NCBI RefSeq assembly: GCF_900700375.1
Contig: NC_041708.1
Location: 5,604,313 to 5,668,312, forward strand
Reading direction: 5' to 3'
From: Denticeps clupeoides
Taxonomy: Eukaryota > Chordata > Actinopteri > Clupeiformes > Denticipitidae
Length of the DNA: 64,000 bases
Shown here: positions 43,697 through 61,654 of the stretch, one piece after another
Numbering within the stretch: the stretch's first letter is position 1
How the letters are laid out: every line of letters starts with the position of its first letter
Made by a program: the position numbers and the translations under genes
Notes under the pieces: model-generated
Database searches by the model: none
The model's input: only the letters and a program-made list of their open reading frames with translations
Told to the model about the DNA's origin: nothing

Positions 43697-43984
43697 TTAT
43701 AAGACATCACTCTAAACTCCACCTCTATCAGAGGCTCAAAAGGAGGCACACACATACAGCCTCCACCACCAGTAACAGGTTCCAAAGGGGCACCAGAGGC
43801 CTAGATGTTGGATGAAGACATCTGACCCCCTTCATAAAGTGGCACACGAGCCCACTGATGCCACCCCTTCACATGTGACAAGCAGACATCACTGCCAAAT
43901 GTACCGATATAGTAGAGAAGGCCTTCCAATAACTGCAAAAAGAGCACCACCAGAATAGGACACAACAACCTCAACTCATATTGT

Positions 43985-44143
43985 AATTTATTCTGCGCCT
44001 TTATCCAGAGTGACTTACAATAAGTAGTTACAGGGACAGTCCTGGAACAACTTAGGGTTGCTCAGGGACACAATGGTTGTAAGTGGGATTTGAACCTTGG
44101 TCTTTTGGTTCATAGACAAGTGTGTTGACCCCTATCACCACCT
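43985..44143 (-). mobile_element. SINE family A, degraded
   Basis: Tail (CCTTTATCCAGAGTGACTTA), body and box B (GGTTCAAATCCC on the minus strand) are visible with several small losses. Confidence 0.75.
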
Positions 44144-46189
44144 GAAAGTCTGCACACCACTTCTCAAACACATAGTGGAGGGTGCCCTGGCATTCTGAAT
44201 GGTGGTGCTCACATTATGTGGCAGGCCAGCTGAGGACAGATTGAACCTCCCACAGGAAAGGGCAACAAAGCCCAAATCTCTGAATGGGGATGAAAAATCT
44301 GCCTGAGACAGCAGATCCCTGCATGGGGGGAGATGCCACTGTAAGATGGGAAATTCCAGGTCCATGACTTTACCAAAGACCGCCCTACGTGCAATTAGTC
44401 GCCACGGCAGCGAGCGTGCTCCAACTAAATATTTATGCAGGAGCTGAAGTGTTTGTCATGTACGTACTGTAGACCTGCCCTCTTCAACGTCACACAACAA
44501 TGGACGTATTCCCAAATCCCCGAAACAGACTTTGTACATCTATGCTCAGAACATGTGGATGCAACATGCATGCATTTTAACTGCGGCCTATAGGCAGGGA
44601 AATGCTAAGAATGCAAAGTGACTACCCCCCCCCCCCCCCCCCCCCATCGGTTCTGTGCAAAATCCTATACAGCTCAACTCCTCCAGCAGCTTTGGGCCCA
44701 CGCTATATTGGGAACACCGCGTCCCGTCCGCCGGCACACGTCTCACTTTTTCCACATGCAGCCCAAAGGCCCCGGTCGTATTTCTGTAAACAGTAGCCGC
44801 CCGGCAGCGGGGTTTGGAAGTTACCAGACCACACGCAGGAGAGTGTGGCAGGAAAAGCTCATGTGAAGGCTAATTTCTCATCTTGCGGCGCTGTTTACGC
44901 TGAAGGCCACGCAGCTATTTCTGGACGGGAGATTGAGCAATAAACAGTGAGGCATAGATATGGCAACAGAATAAATATTAGGACACTGTTGGGGTTGGCG
45001 GGTGACCTGGTTGTTATAGCATCTACAAAAGGTCAAGGGATCCGTGAAGAAGAGCGCCATCGCCTGTTCTTCAGCTCTTTTCAGCTGTAAAGGCGGATGA
45101 AAATGATTCTTGCTGACCAGCATTACGCTTCCAACTCCATAACGTGCAGGAGGCATCTTCAGCTCAGATGAGAAGAATCACAACGTGTGAAATTAGATAT
45201 CTGCCACAGTCGTGAAGCGTAACGGTCATAAAACTGTTCCGAGGTTCCCAGGCTCCCTCGCGTTACACCTCTGACTGCCCCAGGGGGAATCCTGACAGCA
45301 GAACCAGAATATACTTTCATTTATGGATTCAGAAATACTTTTCCAGTGACCGTCATGCCACAGTTCTGACACTGCATTGTGATTGGTTAAGAGGCATAAG
45401 CCCCTCCCACTCCACGTTTTTTCAATTTGTAAGGTTCTGTGTTGTATTTTATGTCTGTAAATGTGTATTTCAATGCATGCAATTTATTTTTGTCTCAACA
45501 AATGTCCTAGAAATGAGAAAACACAGTCATTCCAAAACGTGCAACTCTAAACGGGACTTTTTTTTTTTTTTTCCACCTATCACCATGGCAACATCGGTCC
45601 AAAAACGAGGCTCTGTCTCCATGCATACCTTCCTGCAAGTGGCTCCTTCTCCGACCCACATACCGCTGCACCCATTTCCCAGCAGTGAGTGGACGCTGGC
45701 AAGGGCCTGTTTAATAGAGCAGTAAACCAGAGCAGGAGAACGGTGGCGGTGCGTCTGAGGCACTCTGGTCATATTCACCAGATCTCCCACACGCTGGTAG
45801 AGGGGAGAAGTCTCAAGCATGTCGTCACATGCCGGGCTTTAATATGATGAGACAAAGACATAACCCTGACGCCCGCCACGGTGTGACCGGCATTTATCAC
45901 AATCGCTCATCAAAAACGACACCAGCCGACCAGAACTTACATATCAGGCTCTGAGAAACACAGCCATGAATAAAGAACGGTACCAAAACGTCCTCCGACC
46001 ATCCAAGAACAGGTGGGTGATGAACAATGCCTTGTCCAGCATGGTGGAGCGGCGCGCCATAAGGCCTTGAAACTTCTAAAATGCTTGTAATTGTACTTCA
46101 ACAAGCCACAGAAACAACTGGCAAAAAGATCTAAAAACACAGAAGCAGTAAACGTTGCGAAGAACAGAATTCGGGTCATCCTCAAAACT
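44144..46189. other. Intergenic, no gene; includes a 21-base poly-C run
   Basis: Poly-C at 44625-44645. Small open frames on both strands lack similarity to known proteins. Confidence 0.4.
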
Positions 46190-46630
46190 TTTGGCCACGA
46201 CTGTAGCAGGTTCTCTGCGGCTCTGGTGGCCCGCCAGCTCCAGGAAGGTGGTCCTGGAAGGTGGTCTTTGAGCTTCTTCTGTAACCTTTCCCAGATTTGT
46301 GCCTGGAGACATTCCCGTCTCGGAGGCCTCGGTTTGAGCTCTGACATGACCTGTCAACTGTGGGACCTTACATAGAAGACGTGTCCAATCAACAGGTTTT
46401 TTTTTCCACAAGTGGACTCCAAGTAAGCTGCAGAAACATCTCGAGGATGATCAGGAGGAACAGGAGGCACCTGAGCTCAGTTTCGAGCTTCATGGCAAAG
46501 GCTGCGACATACATACATGAGCTGCCTCAGTTTATTATTTGTAATAAATCTACCTTTTTTCACTATTGGTTGTTGTGTGTGCAATTTTGAGGGATATTGA
46601 TATAAAAAGTGAAGCCGATCTTACCAAACC
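46190..46630 (-). mobile_element. Degraded Tc1-family transposon
   Basis: The plus strand holds, in the usual order, AACTGTGGGACCTTACATAG, TGTCCAATCAACAGG, GTGGACTCCAAGTAAGCTGC, AGAAACATCTCGAGGATGAT and TTCATGGCAAAGGCTG. This is the antisense-to-3' order of a common fish Tc1 family. No intact transposase. Confidence 0.65.
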
Positions 46631-46699
46631 CGTCATATTCACCACATTAAACACAGTTTTACAGAAACCTGCCCACCACAAAACGCAGAACCACGCGTA

Positions 46700-47000
46700 A
46701 CTGTGGCTGTTCGGCCGGCTACGTCCGGTTTCCATCCCTCCACACACGGGCGCGGGTAGAGCGGTAGAGTCCCCGGTACCGGCCGGTCGGCGTGTACCGA
46801 AGGCGATGCCGCGATCGCGGGGATCCGCTACCCTGCCCGCGGAGAGGGGCGTCGAGGACGGGGTGACGGGTGCGCGCGGAGAGGGGCGGACCTACCGTCG
46901 GCGGAGAGCGCGGGTCCCCGGCGTCCGATCCTCGCCTCGCAGATGTCGCAGGTGCCGCGTTCCCGCGCCGGTGGGCGGGGACGCGCGGGAACACGGGGGC
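46700..47000. promoter_or_regulatory. Orphan CpG island beside the minisatellite
   Basis: About 300 bases of very CpG-dense DNA. On the minus strand GACG|GTAGGT (46895) could be a donor of a non-coding first exon, perhaps for sgms1 12 kb away, but this is unproven. It ends abruptly at the first minisatellite unit. Confidence 0.35.
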
Positions 47001-50000
47001 TCTGTTCATATCCTCCAGCCTGCACCGTTACTGTAACAGGGTGGGTGGGTGTTTTTTTATAATCACAGTCAAACTGTAAAGATATTCTGTTCATATCCTC
47101 CAGCCTGCACCGTTACAGTAACGGGGTGGGTGGGTGTTTTTTTTATATATAACTACAGTCAGACTGTAAAGATATTCTGTTCATATCGTCCAGCCTGCAC
47201 CGTTACACCGTAACAGAGTGGATGGGTGTTTTTTTTTTATATATAATTACAGTCAGACTGTAAAGATATTCTGTTCATATCCTCCAGCCTGCACCGTTAC
47301 AGCAACGAGGTGGGTGGGTGTTTTTTTTTTATATATAATTACAGTCAGACTGTAAAGCAACAAAAATTTCGGCCTGCCTCTCAGACATATCGGCATGGAT
47401 GTCTGAGCGACACCTCCAACTCAACCTATCCAAAACCGAGATTCTGATCTTTCCGGGCAACAATTCTCCTCAGCAAAACCTTTCAATTCAAATTGGATCG
47501 CTATTGTTAACACCCACGGCATCTGCAAAAAGCCTTGGGGTTTGGATAGATAACAAACTGAGTTTGAACCATCATGTTGCTGCGATCTCCAGATCCTGCA
47601 GGTTCACTCTCTACAACATTCGCAAGATTCGGCCTTTTCTCTCACAACAGGCTACGCAGCTCCTCGTCCAGGCAATGGTCATCTCCAACCTCGACTACTG
47701 TAACTCTCTCCTGGCTGGAGCCTCTGCAGTCACCATAAAACCACTCCAGATGGTCCAAAATATGGCAGCCCGCCTCATCTTCAATCAGCCAAAATACACC
47801 CATGTTACACCTCTCCTTACCTCCCTCCACTGGCTCCCGGTAGCTGCTCGCATTGAGTTCAAATCCTTGATGCTTGCCTACAGGGCTGTAAATGGAACTG
47901 CGCCCTCCTACATCAACACACTACTACCTAGATACACTCCTACACGCTCTCTCAGATCGGCAAACGAAAGGAGACTAAAAATTCCTTCTTCACGGGGTCT
48001 CCGATTCCAATCATGTCTGTTCTCCGTTGTTGTCCCTGGCTGGTGGAACAACCTACCCTCCTCCACACGACTAGCCGAGACTATCACCACTTTTAAGAAG
48101 AAGGTGAAAACCCTCTTATTCCAAAAATATTACAGATAAATTTAACACATACACATGCATACACATTTAACAAACAAATACAAAATGTATAAATACATTA
48201 TAATTTTTCTTAGTCTAGCACCCAACACTCTCCGAGCATGTTCTTCAATGACAAGTCTAAGCCTTATCAGGGCTCTTAGTTTGTATACTTGATATTCTAT
48301 AGAAATCGAACGAGAATTGCTGGTGTCTTCCCATTGTAAGTCGCTTTGGATAAAAGCGTCTGCCAAATAAAGTAAAGTAAAGTAAAGTAAAGTAAAGTAA
48401 AGTAAAGTAAAGTAAAGATATTCTGTTCATATCGTCCAGCCTGCACCGTTACAGTAACGGGGTGGGAGGGTGTTTTTTTTTTATATATATAATTACAGTC
48501 AGACTGTAAAGATATTCTGTTCATATCGTCCAGCCTGCATCGTTACAGTAACGGGGTGGGTGGGTGTTTTTTTTATATATAATTACAGTCAAACTGTAAA
48601 GATATTCTGTTCATATCGTCCAGCCTGCACTGTTACAGTAACGGGGTGGGTGGGTGTTTTTTTTATATATAATTACAGTCAGACTGTAAAGATATTCTGT
48701 TCATATCGTCCAGCCTGCACCGTTACAGTAACGGGGTGGGTGGGTGTTTTTTTTATATATAATTACAGTCAGACTGTAAAGATATTCTGTTCATATCGTC
48801 CAGCCTGCACCGTTACTGTAACAGGGTGGGTGGGTGTTTTTTTTATATATAATTACAGTCAGACTGTAAAGATATTCTGTTCATATCGTCCAGCCTGCAC
48901 CGTTACTGTAACAGGGTGGGTGGGTGTTTTTTTTATATATAATTACAGTCAGACTGTAAAGATATTCTGTTCATAGCGTCCAGCCTGCACCGTTACAGTA
49001 ACGGGGTGGGTGGGTGTTTTTTTTATATATAATTACAGTCAGACTGTAAAGATATTCTGTTCATATCGTCCAGCCTGCACCGTTACACCGTAACAGAGTG
49101 GATGGGTGTTTTTTTTTTATATATAATTACAGTCAGACTGTAAAGATATTCTGTTCATATCGTCCAGCCTGCACCGTTACAGTAACGGGGTGGGTGGGTG
49201 TTTTTTTTATATATAATTACAGTCAGACTGTAAAGATATTCTGTTCATATCCTCCAGCCTGCACCGTTACAGCAACGAGGTGGGTGGGTGTTTTTTTTTA
49301 ATATATAATTACAGTCAGACTGTAAAGATATTCTGTTCATATCGTCCAGCCTGCACCGTTACAGTAACGGGGTGGGTGGGTGTTTTTTTTATATATAATT
49401 ACAGTCAGACTGTAAAGATATTCTGTTCATATCCTCCAGCCTGCACCGTTACAGCAACGAGGTGGGTGGGTGTTTTTTTTATATATAATTACAGTCAGAC
49501 TGTAAAGATATTCTGTTCATATCCTCCAGCCTGCACCGTTACAGTAACGGGGTGGGAGGGTGTTTTTTTTTATATATATAATTACAGTCAGACTGTAAAG
49601 ATATTCTGTTCATATCGTCCAGCCTGCATCGTTACAGTAACGGGGTGGGTGGGTGTTTTTTTTATATATAATTACAGTCAGACTGTAAATATATTCTGTT
49701 CATATCGTCCAGCCTGCACCGTTACACCGTAACAGAGTGGATGGGTGTTTTTTTTTTATATATAATTACAGTCAGACTGTAAAGATATTCTGTTCATATC
49801 GTCCAGCCTGCACCGTTACAGTAACGGGGTGGGAGGGTGTTTTTTTTATATATAATTACAGTCAGACTGTATAGATATTCTGTTCATATCCTCCAGCCTG
49901 CACCGTTACAGTAACGGGGTGGGAGGGTGTTTTTTTTATATATAATTACAGTCAGACTGTAAAGATATTCTGTTCATATCGTCCAGCCTGCACCGTTACA

Positions 50001-50521
50001 GTAACGGGGTGGGTGGGTGTTCTTTTATATATAATTACAGTCAGACTGTAAAGATATTCTGTTCATATCCTCCAGCCTGCACCGTTACAGTAACGGGGTG
50101 GGAGGGTGTTTTTTTTTATATATATATAATTACAGTCAGACTGTAAAGATATTCTGTTCATATCGTCCAGCCTGCACCGTTACACCGTAACAGAGTGGGA
50201 GGGTGTTTTTTTTTATATATAATTACAGTCAGACTGTAAAGATATTCTGTTCATATCCTCCAGCCTGCACCGTTACACCGTAACAGAGTGGATGGGTGTT
50301 TTTTTAATATTTATAATTACAGTCAGACTGTAAAGATATTCTGTTCATATCCTCCAGCCTGCACCGTAACAGTAACGGGTGGGTGGGTGTATTTTTATAA
50401 TCACAGTCAAACTGTAAAGATACTCTGTTCATATCCTCCAGCCTGCACCGTTACACCGTAATAGAGTGGGTGGGTGTTTTTTTTTAAATATATAATTACA
50501 GTCAGACTGTAAAGATATTTT
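47001..50521. repeat. Minisatellite, ~90-base unit, about 27 units, split by a LINE
   Basis: The unit period is 90 bases in the regular part (starts at 48601, 48691, 48781 and on). Each unit contains two dyads, CGTTACAGTAACG and ACAGTCAGACTGT, a GGGGTGGGTGGGTG run, a T/A tract and ATTCTGTTCATATCGTCCAG. Unit variants change the loop of the first dyad. Edge units are more diverged. Confidence 0.95.
47358..48417 (+). mobile_element. 5'-truncated L2-type LINE with open reverse-transcriptase C-terminus
   Basis: An open frame runs from the first inserted base to TAA at 48137-48139 (about 260 codons). It contains LQLNLSKTEILIFPG, SLGVWIDNKLSLNHH, ISNLDYCNSLLAG and LHWLPVAARIEFK, typical of fish L2/CR1-like reverse transcriptases. 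The 3' end has the conserved TCGCTTTGGATAAAAGCGTC and ends in about ten TAAAG repeats (48369-48417). Its 5' domains and catalytic FADD motif are lost by truncation. The intact frame suggests a recent insertion. Confidence 0.9.
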
Positions 50522-52123
50522 GCCCACTTTCGGCCGTTTTAATCACGGTAACTGTTGTCAAAGCGGTAATTGAGTTTCCCATTTGCTTCACCAAAAACTA
50601 GGGACAAAACCATTTCTTTTATGCACCAGATGCGATATTAATCGCGTCGAATATCCATAAGTAGCTCATATTTCCTTTATATAAAAACACAGCCACCCAT
50701 TATTCTGTAAAGCTGCCTAAAATACGTACTGTATAGCAATATGTTTCACTTCAGTTCATTTTAATAGTGACTGCCGATTGTTGCCCACATCTGAGCCTTA
50801 TCACCGGACCATCTGGGCCTTGCAGGTGAGCCCCCTGGGGTGCCTGGCACCGTCGGTGACGTCACGTCACATTGCGCTCAGGCAGCACCTGTTTCTGGTC
50901 TCGGTAAAAATGCTTAAAAGCCTCTTCACCCGTGTTAAAAGAAATTAGAGAAATTAAAACAGGCCAAATATACAAACATAATTAACGCATGCCAATTACT
51001 TCATTCAAAAGTCAAATAATTTTTTTTTACTGTTGTCGTCAGTGCTGCAACTGTAATTTAAGCAATCGGTGGAGAGCAATTTGATGCTGATGAAGACATC
51101 TAGTGGTAAAAATCTCTTACTACAATACGTTTTTTTTTTTTTTACATTTGTAGACCAAAAAAATAATTCAATTTGGAATAATTTTCATTGATCTCATTAA
51201 TCTTTTGTAATTATACTCTTGTAAAAAGTGAATATCCCTCCATACTGCCTACATAGTATCTAAACATGCGTGCATTAATAAGTAAACCATTTCCATATAT
51301 GCCATTTTTTCTCGAAAAAAAAAAAAAAAAAACTGCTGATGGCCTTTATTATGGCCCAATTTATCTATTGTTGGCACGCTGACATCCTAGAGCCACCTCT
51401 CTCCTTGCTTGGCTGACAATACACCACTACAATTTCTGCTACATAATGAAATCATTTATATAAAAAAAGCATTCCGTAGCTAAGACCAATTGTTTTTTCA
51501 TCATAACTGATGAACTGAAACGATTCTAAATGGCAGAACCGCCCTTTGTAACCCAGCCGTGTTTCTTTGTATTCCCCTGGTGGCGTAAACGTGTACTGCA
51601 GGGGGAGGTTGGTTTGATGAATACGTATCGCAGCTACACGTTTCCCGGTACGTCCCAGCGCCGCAATATTGTAATTACCTGCAGTGTACAGACGTGCGCT
51701 TCTGGTTTCCAAAGTTTCTACACAATGCGCACACGGCGTCTGATTCGCTGCTTTTTTTGGGGTTGATTTCGTTCATTAATATGAACAAGTGAAGTTATAA
51801 TCTATAAAACACGCTTCCCAAAATATAAAATTACGCGCAAGGAAGGCAGAAATCCAAAATGCTTTCAGCACGCTGTTTAGCAGTAATTATACATCAATAA
51901 ACACCAAAACTGAAGACGTTCGTTGTCATTTTTTTTTTTTTGGTTTGTTTTTAAATTTACTAAATTATTACAAATGTATATACATGACATGAACGTAGTG
52001 GATACTGTCGGCCCCGCTGCTGCAGTCTTTCCGCAAAAAAAAAACCAAAAAAACACGCACGTACAACGACGACGAAACAAACAAAAGCTGGTCAGCGCAT
52101 CGTCTCTGTCGCCCGGCGGCGGT
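50522..52123. other. AT-rich spacer, no gene seen
   Basis: Homopolymer runs at 51131-51144 and 51316-51332. Histone H2A 3' flank occupies the right end. Confidence 0.45.
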
Positions 52124-52744
<621 letters not shown>

Positions 52745-53014
52745 CTACTATAAGACCTAAACGAAAACGACAACCACTGTAGTGCGTTAGAACGACGACT
52801 ATAAACTTCTAAATTTCAGCTTTAGGCACTAAATAGTAACAATTACCCGAACAATTTCCATTTCTACAAGTCTCCGCCGTGCCTACACAAAAAACATATA
52901 TAATGCGAATATTCGTCGCGTTCATACGGGCTCTTCTAATTGGCGGCGTGGTTGTGGCGCGTCAGGCCAGCGCGGCAATAAGTACAACCCACAAATCACG
53001 TGTTTTCTTATCGA

Positions 53015-53020
53015 TTTATT
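53015..53020 (-). terminator. Poly(A) signal AATAAA downstream of H4
   Basis: Reads AATAAA on the minus strand about 200 bases after the H4 stop. Together with the absence of a stem-loop it suggests a polyadenylated histone transcript. Confidence 0.45.
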
Positions 53021-53218
53021 GTTGAGCTGCATGAAATCACTGAGAATAAAAGTCCCACATAACCGAGAAAGCCCGAACTCCACCCTAGACAAGAAACAAA
53101 GTACAGATTAATGCTTGATAAAAAAAAAAAGTCCAAAATGCGTCGAACTGAGTTTTGAGTAGCGCAGGACCGACAGATTTCCGACAAGTAAAAACCTCCG
53201 GGGCCGGCACAGGGGGGC

Positions 53219-53695
<477 letters not shown>

Positions 53696-53699
53696 TTAT

Positions 53700-55320
53700 A
53701 GGCGCTTTCATTCAAAAAAGTATAGAATAGAATAGATGTATTTTTCGTCACTATACAAGTACACATTTAAACAAGGGTTCAACAAATATAAGAAAAAGGA
53801 ATATTTACCGTTTAAAGTAAGCAGTGGGTTAAAGTGTAGGTGAGATGGTGACTGAACAAGAAAACTAAAGTGTGACATTGCACAACAGTTATTGCACTCA
53901 AGCAGTTATTGCAGTAGGCTAACGTTAGTTTTTTTTTTTTTTTTTAAAGAACTTACTTCCAGATGTTTCTTTAGGTTGGATGTGGAGTCTTTTGACGCTG
54001 AGAGCAGCTTGGTTGCTGGCAAACAGAGTTTGCATTGCATGATCAGATTCGCCCATCCCTTTCTTCTTTAAATGTGAAGTGGTGTCGGAATTTCCAAGTA
54101 AGAAATGCATTCCTGCCCGGCCACTGCTGGCTCTGTTGTGCTGGCTCCGGGTCCATTATGTAACTGACGCCACCAACGCTAACAGGACGCCTACATTAGA
54201 GCCGCTTATTGCGTGTTTGGTTTTGGTTTCCGGTGTTCTGACGATTTATGCTGCTTGGTCGAAAAGTGCAACTGTATAGGGTTCCATTTCATTTTGTGCA
54301 TTTCCGATAACGGTACAATTTTAACAGTATTATGATATGTTTTTTATGTTTTTTGATGACAAATAAGTATAAGCACTGTATGAGTATGAGGGCATGGTTT
54401 GATACCATATAATATAATATTTAGTTCTAATATTAAGGGTAGTATAATTTGACAGACAATTATGCCTTATCAAATAATGCTCCCACTTTAAATGGCACCA
54501 AAACTCAGTCCATGTGCACTGTAAGAGTATAAAGATAATGGTGTAATAGGGAATTAAATCACATTTATTTACAATTTCAGGGGTAGCATGGATTTATGGC
54601 CGCTGAAACAGAGCGCAAACCTGAGGGACTGCGCAAATGCGCAGATCCGCTAGGTAGCACAACTCGATAGGCAGCATGTTTCGACAGAACACCCGTGTTA
54701 TGCTTGGAATTACCAAAATTAGAGAGGAGATAGAGAGGGGATAGCCTAACATATGAAACAGGAAAAGACCGCCGGGTAATGAGATTATCACTCATTTAAA
54801 CGAAATAGAGTTAATCATATTTTGTATTCTAAATACGTAACGCCGGTACATGTATTCCGTTACTCCCCAACGCTGTGTCTGTGCAGATTTGCAATCATAT
54901 GTTCTTGTGGTTGAAAACAATTTATTTCCCTAGTCTGAAGAATATAATTATTCTGATAAAGCAAATGTTAGCCATGGAAATAAAGTTGTTGTCCAAATAA
55001 ACGAGTTTACCGGACGTTCGGAAAGTCAATAAAAATCTATATTCCACATTATTTTAATGTATCTATTAATGCATGCATATGTCTCCTTGTTTAATGTAAA
55101 ATAATGTTTTGTCTATGAGAACAATATCAAATTAATTTCAAGATAAGTCTATCACTGAAAAAGCTCTCATTTGGTTCACTGTGGCCCGATCTGAAAGTAT
55201 TATTAGTTTGATAACTCACTAGCGCTTCAAGCTGTTAGAACGTCTAGTGGAAGTTCAACCTTTGTTGTGAATTTGTTTACAGCGCCGCCTATGGGGTCGA
55301 ATCGAGTAAAAAAAAAAAGC
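53700..55320. other. Spacer between histones and minpp1, nothing recognised
   Basis: Mostly AT-rich. No gene or shared repeat was seen. Confidence 0.45.
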
Positions 55321-55550
55321 CTACAGGGTAACACGATCGCCCACGAGGAAGAACAACACCCCAAACGTTGAAACCCCACTACTACAGCCGTCTCCCCCGC
55401 GCCGCTCCCGGGGTCTGCCGTGTGCGGGACGCCGATGGAAACGCACGGATGGTTCCGGTTGGCCATCGTTCGGGAGGCCGAGCCGCGTCACGTGACGTTT
55501 GTTTGTAAACGCTCGGCCACTCGGCGGCTTCCGGACGAGATCGGCCAGCG
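55321..55550 (+). promoter_or_regulatory. minpp1: minpp1 CpG-rich promoter with GTCACGTGAC palindrome
   Basis: A CpG-rich region begins about 55330 and runs through exon 1. The 10-base palindrome GTCACGTGAC at 55487-55496 is an E-box of the USF/TFE3/TFEB (CLEAR) type, 55 bases before the ATG. A weaker CRE half-site (TGACGT) overlaps it. Confidence 0.55.
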
Positions 55551-59557
<4,007 letters not shown>

Positions 59558-60564
59558 GTTCAGAAATCAGGGAAAAAACGAGACAGTAAACTACAACCAA
59601 ATACGTTTTTTAAAAGAATGATCAAAATTATGCAAAATCTCAGGTGTCATTTAACCAAAATGTAATTTGTGAGATCGGTTTGAATGGACCTTTTAATCCA
59701 TTTTCAAAAATCAATTCCAAAGTGTGTGTAAATCCTTCGTGTATTTACAAGACTTTACGAGATGAATAATTATCAGGAGGTAATGGGGGTTTTTGCTATC
59801 TTTGTATATTTCTGTGAATTATTGTTTTTTTTTAATAATTCCTTGACATCACAATTTGCTTAAACACATATTTGGTGGGGTGGGAACTTCCGGCTGAATC
59901 TAGACGTGCCTTTGCCGTGGTGATTAATTCATTAAAAGGTATCCTAGGAGCGCTTGAATACCGCTCTGCCGTTTACGGTTGCATCGATGACTTGTAAGGA
60001 TCTTGGATGAAGTGTTTCATTACAGGAGATCAATCTTAAGTTCATCAGTAAGGGTATTTTACCTTACTGGGTAAAGCGTGGTATTTGCACAGTAACACAG
60101 TTGTGTGTTAACAGTGGACGTTGCAGGGCTCTTTAACTCAGATAAGAAGGCTCGGTAACCAGTCAGAGTCATTTAATCTGTCAGGGAGAATTGAAAACTG
60201 AAGACCTGGATTTGGATTCAAGGTCAGTTCGTTAACACCTAAGAGTTCTGCGTTTTGTCTTTGGAAAAACTGAGGAAAGACGTTTTTTCCTCTGCAGTTA
60301 CTACATTTCTTGACAAAGAAGAAAAAAAGTAAAGTAGAAAAAGGAATAAAGTACACAATCTGAACTGAAGATGCTCTGTTTCAGATAGTTTTTTGGACAG
60401 GGTTGTACTGAAGCTTCTGTGCTGAAGAGCGCGGTTTCATTTGTGTGACTTCATTTAATATGAATTGAAAAGCTTTGTCATTTGATAACATATATTGAAA
60501 GCTATTACAGAGACAAGTGTAATTACAAGGCTGTAATTTTGTCAATCCGCTTAATCGCTTTGGG
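59558..60564 (+). other. minpp1 3' UTR and spacer
   Basis: AT-rich; no standard AATAAA just after the stop, an ATTAAA at about 59931. No other gene. Confidence 0.45.
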
Positions 60565-60733
60565 CGCTAGTAGCCTAGTGTGTAACTCATACGCTTGTAA
60601 ACCAGCAGAGCACAAAGTCCCAGATTCAAACCCCACAAACTACCATTGTGACCCTGAATGTCTCCGGGGTGACTGTCCCTGTAACTACTGATGGTAAGAT
60701 GCTCTGGATACATGCCATAAATTTTAATGAATG
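60565..60733 (+). mobile_element. SINE family A
   Basis: Head TAGTAGCCTAGTGTGTAACT, box B GATTCAAACCCC, body and degraded tail. Confidence 0.75.
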
Positions 60734-61049
60734 GCGTGATGTCATGTGCTACTCATCATAGCATATATATTTTTTACAGTGATTTGAATATTTATTTATT
60801 TATTTAAAATAAACCTCTGATTAATAGGTCAGCCCCGATTACTAATTTTTGCTTGGCTTGTTTTAATCCATATAATGCTGACCTGAAAGTGACCTGTCGT
60901 CATCTTTTTTTCCCCTGCTTGATGTCCTCCATGGAAGGCCGGTGGCAGCCGTTGACAAACAAACAAACCACCGTCAATAACAGTGACACTAAACACTGGG
61001 TGACAGGGGTCATGTGGGTGACCCCAGCGCTGTCTCTAGAGCGGTCCTA

Positions 61050-61193
61050 CATTTACATTTATGCCGTTTATCAGACGCCCTTATCCAGAGCGACTTACAA
61101 TCAGTAGTTACAGGGACAGTCACCCCCCGGAGCAACTTAGGGTTAAGTGTCTTGCTCAGGGACATGATGGTAGTAAGTGGGATACTACCACCT
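61050..61193 (-). mobile_element. SINE family A with box-B region deleted
   Basis: Tail (CAGACGCCCTTATCCAGAGC) and body intact, but the segment carrying box B is missing, so it could no longer be transcribed by Pol III from its own promoter. Confidence 0.78.
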
Positions 61194-61654
61194 TTATTTC
61201 ACCTCCTTCATTTGCCCAAGGTGATTTTGCAGAAGATATTTGAAAAAAAAGATCTCCACGTAGTATAATCACGTAATCCTGGTTCAGTTTAAATTCGGCG
61301 TGCCGAGCATTGCCGTAACGTTGTAATTCGGTTGCCATAACGTTTGGAAGGTATTACTCAGCATGCAAACGGATGATGAAACTGCATCCTGTTCGCCTCC
61401 TGTTGGTCATAATTATTTGTTAAGTTAGTGATGAGATTTGCTGCCTGTCCGGACAACATTTAAATCAAATGGGCCCTAAACTGTCAAATAGTTTGATATC
61501 CAAACTCTTCCTTTATCTTAATTTATAAAAAAAGAGAAAACAAGTTTTTCACATTACACCATAAACTCGAGAATCTGCTTAACTAACTTGCTTAATTGAC
61601 TTTTAAATCTAGCAAAGAGTCGAAATGATGGCTGGAAGCATTAAACGCACATTT

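Noticed and set aside
48470-49732. Long repeated open frames (168 and 150 codons) in the minisatellite
   Set aside because: The 90-base unit is divisible by three, so any frame without a stop in one unit stays open through the array. No protein similarity and frequent unit variation.
47001-50521. CRISPR-like repeat array
   Set aside because: Direct tandem units without unique spacers in a vertebrate genome; it is a minisatellite.
47001-50521. G-quadruplex motif in each unit
   Set aside because: GGGGTGGGTGGGTG gives only three runs of three or more G within a unit; the fourth run is 90 bases away.
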